NCBI GenBank assembly: GCA_031472005.1
Contig: PZJY01000002.1
Coordinates: forward strand, 2,914,001 to 2,978,000
Length of the DNA stretch: 64,000 bases
Direction: 5' to 3'
From: Tetracladium setigerum
Lineage: Eukaryota; Ascomycota; Leotiomycetes; Helotiales
The stretch's first letter is position 1, and each line of letters begins with the position of its first letter. Below, piece after piece: positions 10,083 through 22,200 of the stretch. A model generated the notes under the pieces. That model did not search any database. It saw nothing but the letters and a program-made list of their open reading frames with translations, and was not told where the DNA came from. The position numbers and the translations under genes are program-made.

Positions 10083-12100
10083 TTAGTCCTTGAATGACTT
10101 TCCATAAGCACCTCGAGAGCTGAACGATGGATCATAATTTGGATATCCTCCACCACCACGGCCTCGTCCACCACCACGGCCTCTGCCTCGAAAGTTTGGA
10201 TCGTATGTTTTGCCTAGGTATGGCCGTGGACCTTCATATTCGCGCTCCTCACCAAATGATCTCTTACGGACATGTTCTCGGTTCTCGTATGCTCGTCTTC
10301 CTGGTGATGGCTCCCTGCTTTGACTACGTCTTGGGCGTCTCTCATCATATCTGGGATAATCTCTCTCGTCGCGACGATCTACAGCCATTTGGCTACCGGA
10401 TTCCTCTCTAGATCTGGGACGATCTTCAAGTCGCTGCATCTTTCCTGTGCTCACATCTTTGTGTGGATCCATCTCACTGTAGGAGCGTTTGTTAGCAATT
10501 GGCAAGTCACGCTGTGCCTCTCCCACTGCTGCAAGTGCCGAGGAAGAATCAGACTTCTGGGGAGTGGGAGGCGGGAGCATTGGTGATGGGATAGGTGCAC
10601 GCATTCCCCCGTTTTGTTGTGCTGCCACCTGTGCGACAAGTCTCTCTCTTTCTGCATCCAAAAGTGCAATCCTGCGGCGAGGTTCGAGAATTTTGTTTCT
10701 GTACTCAGCATTGTGATACCCTGTAATCTCAAGCCATTCCCTAACGTCTTGGTTATGGGGTAGCACCTGCTCGAGTGTTGGAATTTGCTCCTTCGCTTCA
10801 ACCTGTTTCTCTTTTCGCTTCGGCTCATCTTTGGCGTCAACTCTGCGGTAATCTTCATCACGTGAAGCGCGCCTAGAGTAGGGTCTTGTTTCGTGCTCCA
10901 TGTAAGTATTTCGCTCGAATCTGTGTTCTGGTTGGGACGATCTCTTCTCTGGTCGGCTACCGAAACTGTCGCGACGCTCTGGTTGGCGATCTTCGCGATC
11001 TTCTCGATTTCGTTGGCCCAGTGCCTTTGGGTTGACCGGTGGAGTTCTGTGTGAACCACCATCCCATTGGTCACGAGCTTGTGACTTAGGCAGAACCTCA
11101 TCGCGAGACTTGCGCCGAATTGGTCCCTCGGCTCTAACGAGCTTGGGAGCTTCTTCTATCTTTCTTGTCGCTGCCGGAGCTTCTTGCGTTATACTCTTAG
11201 GCAGAGGTGGCTCCTCTAATATTTCACCCTCAGACATATCCGATATAGAACCTCGATTCGAATGACTATTACCATTACTCGTTAGATTGTTGCTGGCAAT
11301 GTTACCATTTGCATTCAGCGCTAAAACTGTCTTTGGAATTTCCGACGAGAGTTCTTGCGACTTGGCTACGTTGCTGGGGCCAGTCGGAACAGTTCGAGGA
11401 GCAGAAGTACTGTTCAAGATATCTTTTTTGCTCTGCTTAGTACTCTCTTCAGGCGCAGCCAAAGGCTCTGAGAACGAAGATATCAACTCATGAAGATCCT
11501 GTTCGGGATTCGCAAGAACAGGGACTGGCTTCGGCAGATCAGTAGAGGGGCCAGATCCCGCAGCTTGTTCATTTTGTTGGGTTTGTGGAACTGGGGGGTC
11601 ATTTCTCTAGCTTTCTTTCCTTTCATGAGTCTTTCCTTCAATTCGGCAGCGTAAGAGTCGAGGGCGAGTTTAGCGACTGGAGCGCCTTGCGGGGTGTTAA
11701 AGGCAGGTAGAGAGAGCTATGTTGCGTACAGGCGGGGTTAGCGAGTGGTCTTGAAGGTGGCAGATCGAGGAATATGGGCCATGGCCATGGAATGGCGGTC
11801 CGGTTCCTGAGGTCCAGTATCCAAGAAACGTACCTGCGCGTCCGCATTCAAAGGCTGCTGCTGCTGGTTTTGCATGAAAGCATCTTGATTGAAAGATCCA
11901 ATTTCGGCGCGGTAATCGGTGAACATTGCGCCGTTGCTAACTCCCCCATATGACATCATTTTGGGGTTGGCCTGCGGGAAGTAACTGTTGCCAGGACTAG
12001 AGTTCGGGGCGAAGGGAGAGGGTGGCGGGTATTCTTCTGGAAAGTTGTTGAAGTTGTTTGGAAACATAGCGTTGCCCCCGAACCCGTTGTTGTTCCACAT
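10083..12100 (-). CDS. RG-rich, RS-like protein of unknown function
   Basis: Exon 1 is 12100-11834 (start MWNNNGFGGNAMF) and exon 2 is 11716-10083; the intron begins GTACGT. The N-terminus is Asn/Pro/Gly-rich. The middle is acidic then Arg/Glu-rich with RRDSFGSRPEKRSS-type segments. A likely helical or coiled-coil stretch around LEQVLPHNQDVREWLEITGY and AERERLVAQV precedes a terminal RGRGRGGGRGRGGGGY box. RGG and RS-like composition suggests RNA or RNP association; that is inference from composition only. The frame breaks at the G run 11593-11598, just after GKKAREMTP; one added base joins it to PVPQTQQNEQ and the long C-terminal frame, giving 633 aa. I do not recognise a named family. Confidence 0.8.
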
Positions 12101-12846
12101 GATTACAGCAGACGTACCTGCCTATCAGTGGCCGGACATCCAGAGAGTGCAGTAGATAGAGAGGTCTTTGGATTGCCGTGAAGCTGAAAGTAAATCGAGG
12201 ACTGTTCAACGAACACACCCTACAAACGACAGCGCAAAGTATTTCGTCAGAAAATCAAAGCTCCTCAAGATTGGCTGGTCGTTAACAAGGCAAGAAACTC
12301 TACTCTTCATCTATTCACTCCGGGAAAGTAAAGTTCAAAGAAATGAATCAAAAAATGCCGGGTAGGTAGCTTGGAAGGTATAGTAGTTGAGGTCGAAGTT
12401 GAAAGCTGAAGCTGTTGGTGATCAAATGTTCCGGCGCGTCGCGCGCGGTTGAACGTTTTTAGTTACCAAAGCCAAGAACCGCACGGGACGCCATTACCTA
12501 AGGCCACTTCTTCATCATTATTGGCTAACTGTCTCTGGCACAAACATCATAGCCGGCTGCACAGATATTGGAATTGTGTCATTGATATCTCTTTATTCTA
12601 GATAGGTACTGCATACACATGAAGTTTGTAATTAAAACAGGCCATGAGATTTTACAACATGAGCTTTTCCTTCTTCTTCTTCTTCTTCTTCTTCTTCTTC
12701 TTCTTCTTCTTCTTCTTCTCCTTCTTCTTCTTCTTCTTCTTCTTCTTCTTCTTCTTCTTCTTCTTCTTCTTCTTCTTCTTCTTCTTCTTCTTTCTTCTTC
12801 TCCTTCTTCTTCTTCTCCTTCTTCTAGACATTGCTTTGAGGCTACC
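12101..12846. other. Intergenic with promoter of the RG-rich gene
   Basis: Upstream region of the RG-rich gene and downstream region of GPI18. The main content is the trinucleotide repeat listed separately. Poly-Leu, poly-Arg and poly-Phe ORFs across that repeat are artefacts. Confidence 0.6.
12669..12825. repeat. (TTC)n microsatellite, about 155 bp
   Basis: A nearly pure TTC/GAA repeat with four or five interruptions (TCC, TTTC). It ends about 22 bp beyond the GPI18 stop codon, on the 3' side of that gene. Long GAA/TTC tracts can form triplexes and are length-variable. Confidence 0.95.
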
Positions 12847-14288
12847 TTAAGCTGGCGGGAGGAAAGAGGCATAGAGGCCCCCCTGGATCACACCATACAT
12901 TACCATAAATTGCACTGTACAGCCCACTATCCATGAATTACTTTTCTGGGATGAAATTGCAATGTACCAGAGCCACACTGGATATGAGGAGGATATGCGT
13001 GTGATGATTTGGGCGTGGGCCGTTGACAAGGTGAGGATCGTCAAGAGAAGCTGTGAGATGGCGAGACTGCGGAGAAGATTGTTGGAACCGGATTTACCGG
13101 TTGCACTAGAATTTGTTTGTTTGCTGCTCTTCTTTGTATCAAAGGCCGATCTGGGGGTGTAATTCCATGCCCACCATCCCGATGCCAGCATAATACAAAA
13201 CATGGGAGCGGCCAGAAGGAAGAGTGGGAGATTTGAAAATGTCCAATAACGGAGGAAACCGACATTCCTGTGATTGTTGTCAGATTGATCAAAGGGAAAG
13301 AGGTTGAGCAGTTACCAGTAGTAGTCTTGAACGAAAGTGTAAATACTAGGAAGAGTATTCCCACACCATGGCCTCCGCGCGATAGCGGGCCCTCCACAGT
13401 ACTCTTGAAATGCAACAAATTGTGGTAGTAGAAAGCCAGCCAACACAAACAAACCTCCTATTCCAGCTGCAAGAATCCGACGCAGGATTTCGATTTTTAG
13501 GCCACCCTGAAGCTTAAAGACAAGCATCCCCGCTTCTTCCAAAAGCAGGAAGCCATTGAGTACTCCATTACTTCGGAAGGTCGTGGCAGCACCAAACATC
13601 ACGCCGGAGAGTATCAATAGAAAATCATGGAATGCAGATGCTCGGCCATTGCTGCCGAAACTTCTCACAAAGTTCAGACAGCCAGCAAAGGAGAGGAATG
13701 CACACGAGCTCTCAGCATACGGGCCAGAGAGAAACAGACCAGCTGGTGCGATGATGTGTAATGCAGCAGTTGTGAAAGCGATTCTCTGAGATGCTCGGCC
13801 CAATACAGCCAGGGTGAGCTTGAAAAGAACAATCACGGAGAAGAAGTGGGCTATATGAGCAATCAAGATGGCAACGAGACTTTCGAGCCCATTGTAACCC
13901 GGCACTCCGAGAGTGGTGAGAGCTGTTGACGTTAGAAGGGCAGGCGGAGTGGAGGAGGGAGTGTCGAACCAGAAGTACACAGAGCGATAAGTTTCGTAAA
14001 TCCCCATCCAAAGGCCCACTCCTGTTCAAAGAGATAGCCTCGGTTCGCAACGGTGACAAAGTAGATGCCATCCCATCTCGTCAACTTTTCGGACAAATGG
14101 TGGAGTTTCGGCGGAAGAGTTTGGTTGTTTGCATCTCCTCTCAGGCTCTGGAGAGCCAAGGCTGTGGAAGTGTCATATCCTGGACCTGGACTAAAAGCCG
14201 CAATGATCAGGAGAAGAAGCTTCCATGCGGCGCACAGGACGACAAGATTCGGGATCGGACGGTCCAGCGGCCGAGTCCAGAGCTGCAT
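12847..14288 (-). CDS. GPI18: GPI mannosyltransferase 2 (Gpi18/PIG-V)
   Basis: ER multispanning enzyme that adds the second mannose to the GPI anchor precursor from dolichol-phosphate-mannose. Exons are 14288-13316 and 13267-12847; the intron begins GTAACT. The start MQLWTRPLDRPIPN is followed by a hydrophobic segment. Family motifs visible are LTRWDGIYFV near residue 75, EQEWAFGWGFTK, VPGYNGLESLVAI and the luminal GPYAESSCAF motif; many hydrophobic helices follow. The frame changes between about 13944 and 13975: one frame ends in IALCTSG, the next begins PPALLTSTAL. One added base gives 464 aa, the expected size, so I treat it as a sequence error. A TTC microsatellite follows the gene closely. 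Confidence 0.93.
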
Positions 14289-16288
14289 GGTCCGGTGTCG
14301 ATGCTTCTTTTTTGTCCGGTCGACTACTACTGGAGGAGTAGTGGCCGAGAAGATGTGGAACAATAATAATCGACAGCAGCGACTGAAACCAAGACACACA
14401 GAGAGAGACAGAGACTTCCAATACTGTAATAATCCAAGCGGCGGTGAGGGAGGACAATAATAATCGCTCAACACGCGCAACACTCCTGCATGCCTTAGGC
14501 CAGGAGAAAGAATGCAGATAGATTAAACAACCTCACACACCGCTCGCGCGCTCTCCTGCTTTCTTTTGCGGGTTTATGATACCAGTAGAGATTGGTGACG
14601 ATGATTCGGGACCTCAAAGTCGGTCGTATTCTCGTCGTCGTATTATCTCTCTCTTATTCGTTTATGTATCGAGGTTGTTGTTCGGTTGTCGTTCAATGAT
14701 GATCATGCACCATGTTCATGTTCATGTTCTTCCCGCTTTCGTATTCGCGTGTTCGTTCGTTCCCTTCCCTTCCCATCCAGTTTTCGCTTTTCTCCTTCTT
14801 TCGCTTGGCGCCATAACTTTAAACACACACCCATGACAGCTCGCTCAGCTAGAGCTGCGAAGTCTTTGTGTTATTCACTTTCATGTCATGGAAATCTCAG
14901 CCTTCTCTCAGCCTCTTGAAAATGCGGTGCAATGTGTGGAAATGGTGGAAAGAGGCGATCCATACAGACAAATCAAGAGTGCCCAAGCAAGTGCTGGTAC
15001 TCCCACCCCCGCCGAGCACCTGCAGAAGCTTTGCTGTAAAGACTGCTTCGCCTATGTTCACACACCCGTGCAAGACTCTTACTCCTCGCAAAAGTATGCG
15101 ATTCGGGTACTTCCCTTGCTTGTACCACGACACCACCACGGACAAGCAACGACGACAAGCACCGATGCCGATTGTCCTCGTCGCCCCAAGCGTCCGGGAC
15201 CCGATCTGTATGGATGGATGCGATGCACGGAGAGGGAGAGGGAATAAAATAAATGAATGCGAAGATGCTGGTGGAATAATAATGGTGGATACGATCCCAG
15301 TAAGGGGGCCAGCTGCTCGACCTCCTCATCCAAGCTCAAGTAGGAAATCTACGACATCGTAAGCTCCGGCACTTCCTCGAGATCCGAAGGGATCCTCACT
15401 TTCACGTCGTTGCTTAGGGCCTCGAACGTCGCTCTCGTACCTATCACGAACCATGGCGCACCTCTTTTTTTGTGGGAGCACCGATCACTAGACTACTCTG
15501 AAGTGGCTTGGTCTCAAACCTTCCTGTCAGAATCCTCAGAGGAGTTGTGCTGTGGTCGCTCTCTCCCCTGCCTTCCGGCCTTCCGAGCATCAGCAGCAGC
15601 AAGGCGCGTCTCCCCAAAATTTGTCCCTTTCGACGAAATCTCGCTCGCCGACCAGCAGCCTCATCCAGTCCGGATCCCAGGAAAAGGGACACCACTGCGG
15701 GACGGGGTTTAATTATAGGGCTGGCTGGCAACATCGGCTGATCGAAGACTAAAAGATCCTTACGGTATGCCACAATTTCTGTCTCTTCAATTCGTCGCTT
15801 GTTTGACTTTGGTGGGATCCTTCCATCACCTCCTTCATATCGCGCTTCCTGTTGCCAGAAGACCGAGTCCGTTGTCCGACCCTTGACGACGGCGGTCGTA
15901 AGGTACTGTACAGTGCTTCCTTGGTCTTGTTTCCTCTTTTCTGCCAAAAGTATTAGTATTCTCACATGCCCGCCCTGGCATTTCATTTCTACTCCTATCG
16001 AGCGGGATCTCCTTGCTCTCGAGTGTTTGTTGACATCCCATGTGCTTTTGGCGCATTTGCCATATTTGATCACATTCGCCATCACCCCTCTCTGACCTCA
16101 GCCTTCTAACAGCATTGTCAGCCTACATCCTTATTACTAGGCTCCCTTCGACCATAGCTGATTATTGTAGAGCTCCTGCTTTCAATCGACTTCCGGCGTT
16201 GCCCACGTCTGGACATCTTGAATGGAAGGGGGAAGCGTGGATGTCCCTCTAATGCTCCTTCCGACCCTTCCATAGTTATTCTTCCAAA
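14289..16288. other. Divergent intergenic region, 2 kb
   Basis: This separates the starts of GPI18 (-) and the 592-aa protein (+), so it holds both promoters. Much of it is pyrimidine-rich on the + strand. A 213-codon ORF at 15444-16085 (-) has no recognisable motif and overlaps many alternative ORFs; I do not call it. Confidence 0.5.
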
Positions 16289-18131
16289 ATGTTTGTTCAC
16301 TCGGGAGCTAGCTTGCGTAAGTTTCCAGCACAGTTGCTCTGTCTACCTGTCTCCGTAACCTGCTAATGACCGAAAAACAGACAGACATGAATATTCTCCT
16401 CCTGTCGAGCTACAAAGCCATGCTATTCCCAGACGATCACCCTTAGCAAGAGCAGCCTTTTCTACACCCTTAATAACTCGAAGCTCCCCGGCATCCGACA
16501 GACCTAGCCCTGGTATTCGTCGTGAGAGACCGCTTTCTGATTCTAAACTACACGAGCATACGGTTCGCTTTCAAGGATTCGATTCGGATACAATGGACGA
16601 GGAAGATGGCAGGTCTACAACCTCCGATGGCAGCAATACTACTGGCAGGGCCAGCAAATACAAGAGGAGGTCAAGCAAGCCGACTTCGAACTATCATTTC
16701 GCATACCCCGCCCCGACCAAGCTCCAGACACAACGCTTATTACAGATTCGACCAAAATTATTGCTCCAATTGCAGCACTTACCACCAGGAGGCCACAGGC
16801 CAATGCCAGCTATTGATGTTCTCCCATCCACAGTGCTTGCGTCCCGAGTACTGAAGAAATTCCCGCGGATGTTTCGTGGCAAGGGAGAGCTTGGGGCGAA
16901 CGACTTGATGATAGTCAAGAGCGAGACGTATAACACAGAGAAGGATGATGAGCACGGGGAGATTGACTCTGATGAAGAAGGTTACTCAAATAGGGAATTG
17001 TTGGCCGTGGTATGTCAGGCCCGAAAGGACTCCGGAGGATCAATTGGGAGAGCGGAAATTGTCATGGCAGATGGAGCAGTATGGAACGCCACTCCTCAGC
17101 AAAACGGGTCGTTTGAGTTCATCATGGTCGATGAGGAAGGAAAGCAGACAACGGCACGATGGGTAAAAAGACCCAAGAGGCACAGTGCTGACTTGCACGA
17201 AGCGACCGAGCAAGCCAACGATCATCAATTCAACTTCAGTATAATTGACCCAACTATGAGAAGACATCCGATCATCGCAACGATAACCTCGACAAAGTTG
17301 ACTATCCCAGATTCATATACGCCAGTATCGTCATCATCAGGGACTTTCCCTAATGCGGCAAAAGGTCCCGCGTTGCTCTCTATTGCGGTCGACGAGAAGC
17401 TCAAACTTCTTGTCCAGGCGACTGGCATCTGGGTTGCATTGCGTAACGGCTGGTGCCCATATTTCAAGTATAGCGATGTTATGGCGAGTCCTAATTCAGC
17501 CACCCGACCTCGGGCAGCATCAAACGCCAGTCGATCATTGCCGGTGTCACTGTGTCCAAATGGTGGCCCGGCGAGTCCTACACTCCGTCCGGATCTCCCT
17601 GATTCAAATCCAAGTGCTTTTTCTGTGGTTGGTGACAAGATTCGACGCTCGTGTGCACTGGGAAGTGCACCACCCTCGCCTTTAGATAAACCTGCACTTC
17701 CACAGCGCTCCGTCTCGACAGGTTCCGCCTTTGTACAGAAGCAGACAGCAGCACGTCGAGGTCAATACCCCAGCGTTGTAGCAAGCGGAAGCGAAGCAGA
17801 CTCAATACTGGCCTTGAAACGTGCCGAAATGGATATGCTTGGAAGCTTGTCAACGCCTCTGGCAAATGGTATGAACTTGGGTAGCTCTTGCACGACTCCA
17901 GACACTCCAACAAAACTATCCCGGCGGCCACATTCTACTTTGGTCCCATCAAGCGCAGCACAAAACGGGACGAGTCGTGAAAGACCGCATAGCGAAGACA
18001 ACCAAGTACGGATGGTGTTGGCGGACGCGACCAAGAAGCAAAAGACAGCCTCCAAACCGCAAAAGTTGAGCCGCTGGAAATCATTCTCGAACTTCTTCAA
18101 GAGGGGATCCAAGAAATCTGATCTCCCTTGA
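16289..18131 (+). CDS. Conserved fungal protein of unknown function, 592 aa
   Basis: Exon 1 (16289-16316, MFVHSGASL) is joined across a 64-nt intron (GTAAGT...CAG) to exon 2 (16381-18131). The N-terminal part is Arg/Ser/Pro-rich. A segment with RLLQIRPKLLLQLQ, MPAIDVLPSTVLASR and FRGKGELGANDLMIV looks ordered and conserved. A middle region containing ALLSIAVDEKLKLLVQATGIW is followed by Ser/Pro-rich, probably disordered and phosphorylated sequence. The end SRWKSFSNFFKRGSKK is a basic, aromatic amphipathic stretch that could bind acidic membranes; that is inference. I see no catalytic motif and cannot name the function. Unlike its neighbours the frame is unbroken. Confidence 0.85.
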
Positions 18132-19291
18132 AATCTTAAGCTTATGCGAAGCTTTATATCGTAGTTAACCTGCCTTTTTCTTATTGTATTGATTAACCAT
18201 CACTTGGAATATACCCTTGGTTTTCATTCAGGTCTGCTCAGACTGTCAGGTTTGGAAATGGCGTTGGATTGGATTGAAATTGCATTGTCTCTGGTCAATA
18301 GGTTGCCAGAGGCTGGCGCCGGACAAAAAACACACTCATCTGTATATTCTACTTCTTTTAGCCAATTTTATGATGTTGGCAGTTGATCATTTGCCATTTG
18401 CAAGGCTGGAATGTGAGACCGCAGTCATCTTGTTCCAGTTAAGCTTTCCCGAGTTTCATTTATCTAAAATGGCCATGAGATCCAAAATAGATACACGACG
18501 AAATAGGTAAGTAAATAAAAGCCTGATTGCTCCGTATATCTGTGTCGAGTCTTAAAAGTTACAGTCCATTCCCTGCCGGTTTGGGTCCGGTGTTCCCTTG
18601 GTCATTGTGCGGAAATAGGCATAATTGATCACGTACGCGATCTATGGGAGGGGAGGCGAGGTTGCGTCTCTTGCAGTGCCTAATGAAAATGTCCGAAGTC
18701 CTTTCGTCGCTGTGAATATACCACTGTTGGCTGTACTTTAACTCCGTGATTGCACCTACAAGTACAGAGACCATCTTTCTCAATTATTCACTGCATTACC
18801 AATGTCAAGATCTCCAAATCATCTCGGCCTTGTCTCACTTTAGGTCGTCGGCCATTCATTCACGAGGCCAGTTCTGCGTAGTCAGCAAGCAGCGAGGCTG
18901 GACTTGGCATCTTGACCATCACACTCGATTCACGCAGTACAACATCTAACCACCGCAACAGCAAAGCTGATTATCATCGGCCAATTGTTGGGGATATAAA
19001 TAAAAATAGCAACTTCCGATTGCCCCGCATCAAAGGCTTTGTGAAAGCTTTTCCATCAACATTGAGCTTCCTTCGCCTCACAAGCGTCAACGACTTGGAG
19101 CTTTAGCTTTGAGAGCTTCCTCCGACAAAGGCCTCAACAGTGCCACCAGCTAGGTATGCCTCCTTCATCACGTTGTTTACAAAAATGCCAAAGGGCGCAG
19201 GCTGATTATAGTTTTGTTTTTAGAAATACCACGATAGACGGCGACCGACCAGATACCACAACCCCAAGCTGAACGTACCTATCCCCGAATC
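18132..19291. other. Intergenic: BLM10 promoter and 5' leader
   Basis: This holds the end of the preceding transcript and the BLM10 promoter. A probable 5'-UTR intron lies at 19154-19223 (GTATGC...TTTTTAG), leaving 68 nt of leader before the BLM10 ATG. I see nothing else with support. Confidence 0.5.
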
Positions 19292-22200
19292 ATGGAGGGC
19301 TTCACAAACGGGCGAAGCAATGCCCAATTCCTCCAAAGCATGATGTTCAATGGTTCTAGCCAGGAGGCCATCTCGCGTGCAACGTCTCCGGGTCTTGGAT
19401 TCAGCTCCAACGATGCTGACGTCGAGAGAGAGAAACGATACCGACCGCGAACCTTCCCTTACTTCAAATTATTGCCATACGATGTGGAAGAAGAGACGGA
19501 AAGGAATGCGGCTTTAGAAGAGATATTAAAACAACTTTACATTGCAATAAAGTCGGAGGATATGTCCCGGGTGCTGTGCACTGGACAAGAGAGCTCCGTG
19601 GATGGCTCAACCTTAAATTCGAGATCACACGAGCATTGCGGGTTAAGCTAGTACATTTGTATTACATGCTTGCACTGGCTCCTGGTATCGATTATGCTGC
19701 CACTGAACGATTTGAAAGCATGTTCCGATACTTGTTGAAGTATGTTATTGCTGGGTATGGTGTTTGGAACCCTTGCTAACGTCTCGTAGGAGGAAGCATT
19801 ACCTTAAGTCTGGAGACGATTTACTTCTCGACTGGAAGCCCTTATGGAAGGAAATGAAAGCTTTGGTCTTGCCTGCCGAAGGCGCAACACATCAGAGTGG
19901 ACGAAAGAGAAGCCACAAGACCATTGCGAGTATGGTATCTTATGCATCTCAGTACTTCGATCCAAGAGAAAGAGAACCTATGCTCGAAGAGATGCTTCAA
20001 TACTTCACTACCTCGGACGTCACTGGCGCTTTCATTGTTTTGGGAGGATTAAATTTGCTGATGCCCACGCATCCTGCGCCGAACGAACCCGGCCAACTCC
20101 AGCCGCAAGATTACTTACCAACATTTTTCCATCTTTGGTCCCTGGTTAACAGATCCAAGCTATTTGATGTGTTCTTCTTTGATGTGTTCTCCAGGCTAGC
20201 ACGAGACTCTTTGGTTTGCGAACATGTTCCTTTTTCAGAATACGGCATCTTCACGAAGGACCAATCAGATTTGATCTTCACTGCAATGTTGAGGCTGACA
20301 GAAATCCCGGTCGGCCAAGCTCTGTCGCCGTACAGTCCTATGGTTGATCTTGGAGCTGGCCTCGGGTTGTATCTAGAGAGAGATAAAAAACGAAATCCGT
20401 ACGGGTATTCCATTGCTAGGTGGATCGTCATGTCGCTGTCCCCAGCTTGCATTGACAAGCCAGGCTCGATATTATCCAATCTGGAGGGCATGATGGAGTC
20501 TATTGATACCTTCTTCCATCCTTCAAATCAAGGTGCCTGGACAGATATGTTGGCTCAGATTGTTTTCCATTTGGTAGACTTCTTCGTCATGCGCTGGAAT
20601 CGGGAACAGAGTGGAGAGACAATTACACCACCCGAACGACGTATTAATGATGAACTCAAGCGGCGATTTGTGTTGAGTCTCAAGGAAGTCATGTTCTTGG
20701 GACTCTTCTCGAAGAAAGCCAAACCTTTGAACTACTACTTTGGTGCCATTCAAGGTTTAGCCTACTTGGAACCACACTTGATTGTTCCTGGTGCGTTACA
20801 GCGGTTCTATCCTTCTTTGCAAGGATTGGTTGAGGTTCATCGCACACAGTCATCGTTATGCGGCTTACAGATGATCGCCAATGTCATGTCAAAGCAGAAA
20901 GGTCTTAGGTGTCATATAACTGCCCTGTTGGCCCTCGCCCTACCTGGTATTGATGCAAATGATTTGTCGAAGACTTTGCATACATTAAATTTCATCCAGA
21001 CGGTAGCCTACAGCATACCTCTCGCAGATCTCACAAAAGAACATGGTGAGATTCACGATAGCTCGCTTGCAATTCAATGGGTTCAGGGCGAAATGGAACG
21101 TCTCGAGCGAGAGGGACCAAATGTCTCAATAGATTACAGAACTGAGTTGAGCGATGAAGACGAAGCAAATATTGTTCGCTCTTCCACCGCTGGGATTGGC
21201 GAGTTTGTTTTGGCGCTGCTAGGCAAGATCTTTACTCTACTTGAGAATCTTCCAGAGTTGTCACGGGTTCGATCAGGGTCCCCTGAGGAAAGCGTAATCA
21301 ACACTCTACCAGCTGCGCTTGCACCCCTATTCTCCGCTCTTTCACCCGAGATTTTTGATCAAGTTTTGGAAAAGGTTGCCGCATTCGTTGGGGGTCACGT
21401 GGTCCATCAAGCTCGAGATGGCATGGCATTCATCTGCAATGCACTTTGCAAAGCAAACCCAGAAAAGACACTGAAGATCTTCATACCCATGGTAGTTGTT
21501 GGTATTCGAAATGAGATCGACCAGAACGATGCTGCCTCGGACAGAAGTAGCGGTGCCGATGTTTTACCAAGAGATCGCGCTCTTGTGTGGCATATCAGCA
21601 TTCTTAGCATGATTATTGTTCATGTCGGTGATGCCATTATGCCTTACAAGAAGCAGTTATTTGACATTGCTCTTTACATGCAAGAAAAATGCAAGGGTAT
21701 TCCAACGATTCACATATCAAACTATATCCACCACTTGCTTCTCAATCTCACCCTCATCTATCCAGTTGACGGGGCTTTGTACGAACCGGAAGTTTTCAAG
21801 AGAGGTCTTGATGTCACGGATTGGGGACGGAGTACAAACCCAGCCGATCTCACCATCAATTGGCATAGACCATCTCCCGAAGAGATCGAGTTTGCAGTCG
21901 AATTATTCGAGTCGCAGGTCAAGACTGCAAGGGAAAGACTCACCGATCTTATCAGTGATTCTCCGTCTGTAAGCAGAAAGGGGAAGAACAAGGAGTGGTC
22001 TGATGAGGTTTCGAGAAATCTCTCCCAGATACGACTTATAATTTCTGGCATTGCAACACTGTTTGACCCCAAGAAAGTTTCAGGGCAGTACGATAGGGGT
22101 GAAGATGCGGATGGAGATACCCTAATGGGGGAAACGGCGAGATGGAAGAGGACGAAACATTGGCCGAGGCTGCCGAGGACGAAGAAACACGGCCCCAGTT

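Noticed and set aside
12579..12936. ORFs across the TTC repeat on both strands
   Set aside because: They are homopolymeric Leu, Phe or Arg readings of a microsatellite.
15444..16085. 213-codon minus-strand ORF
   Set aside because: It overlaps many other ORFs in a CT-rich promoter region and shows no domain; the biased composition explains the open frame.
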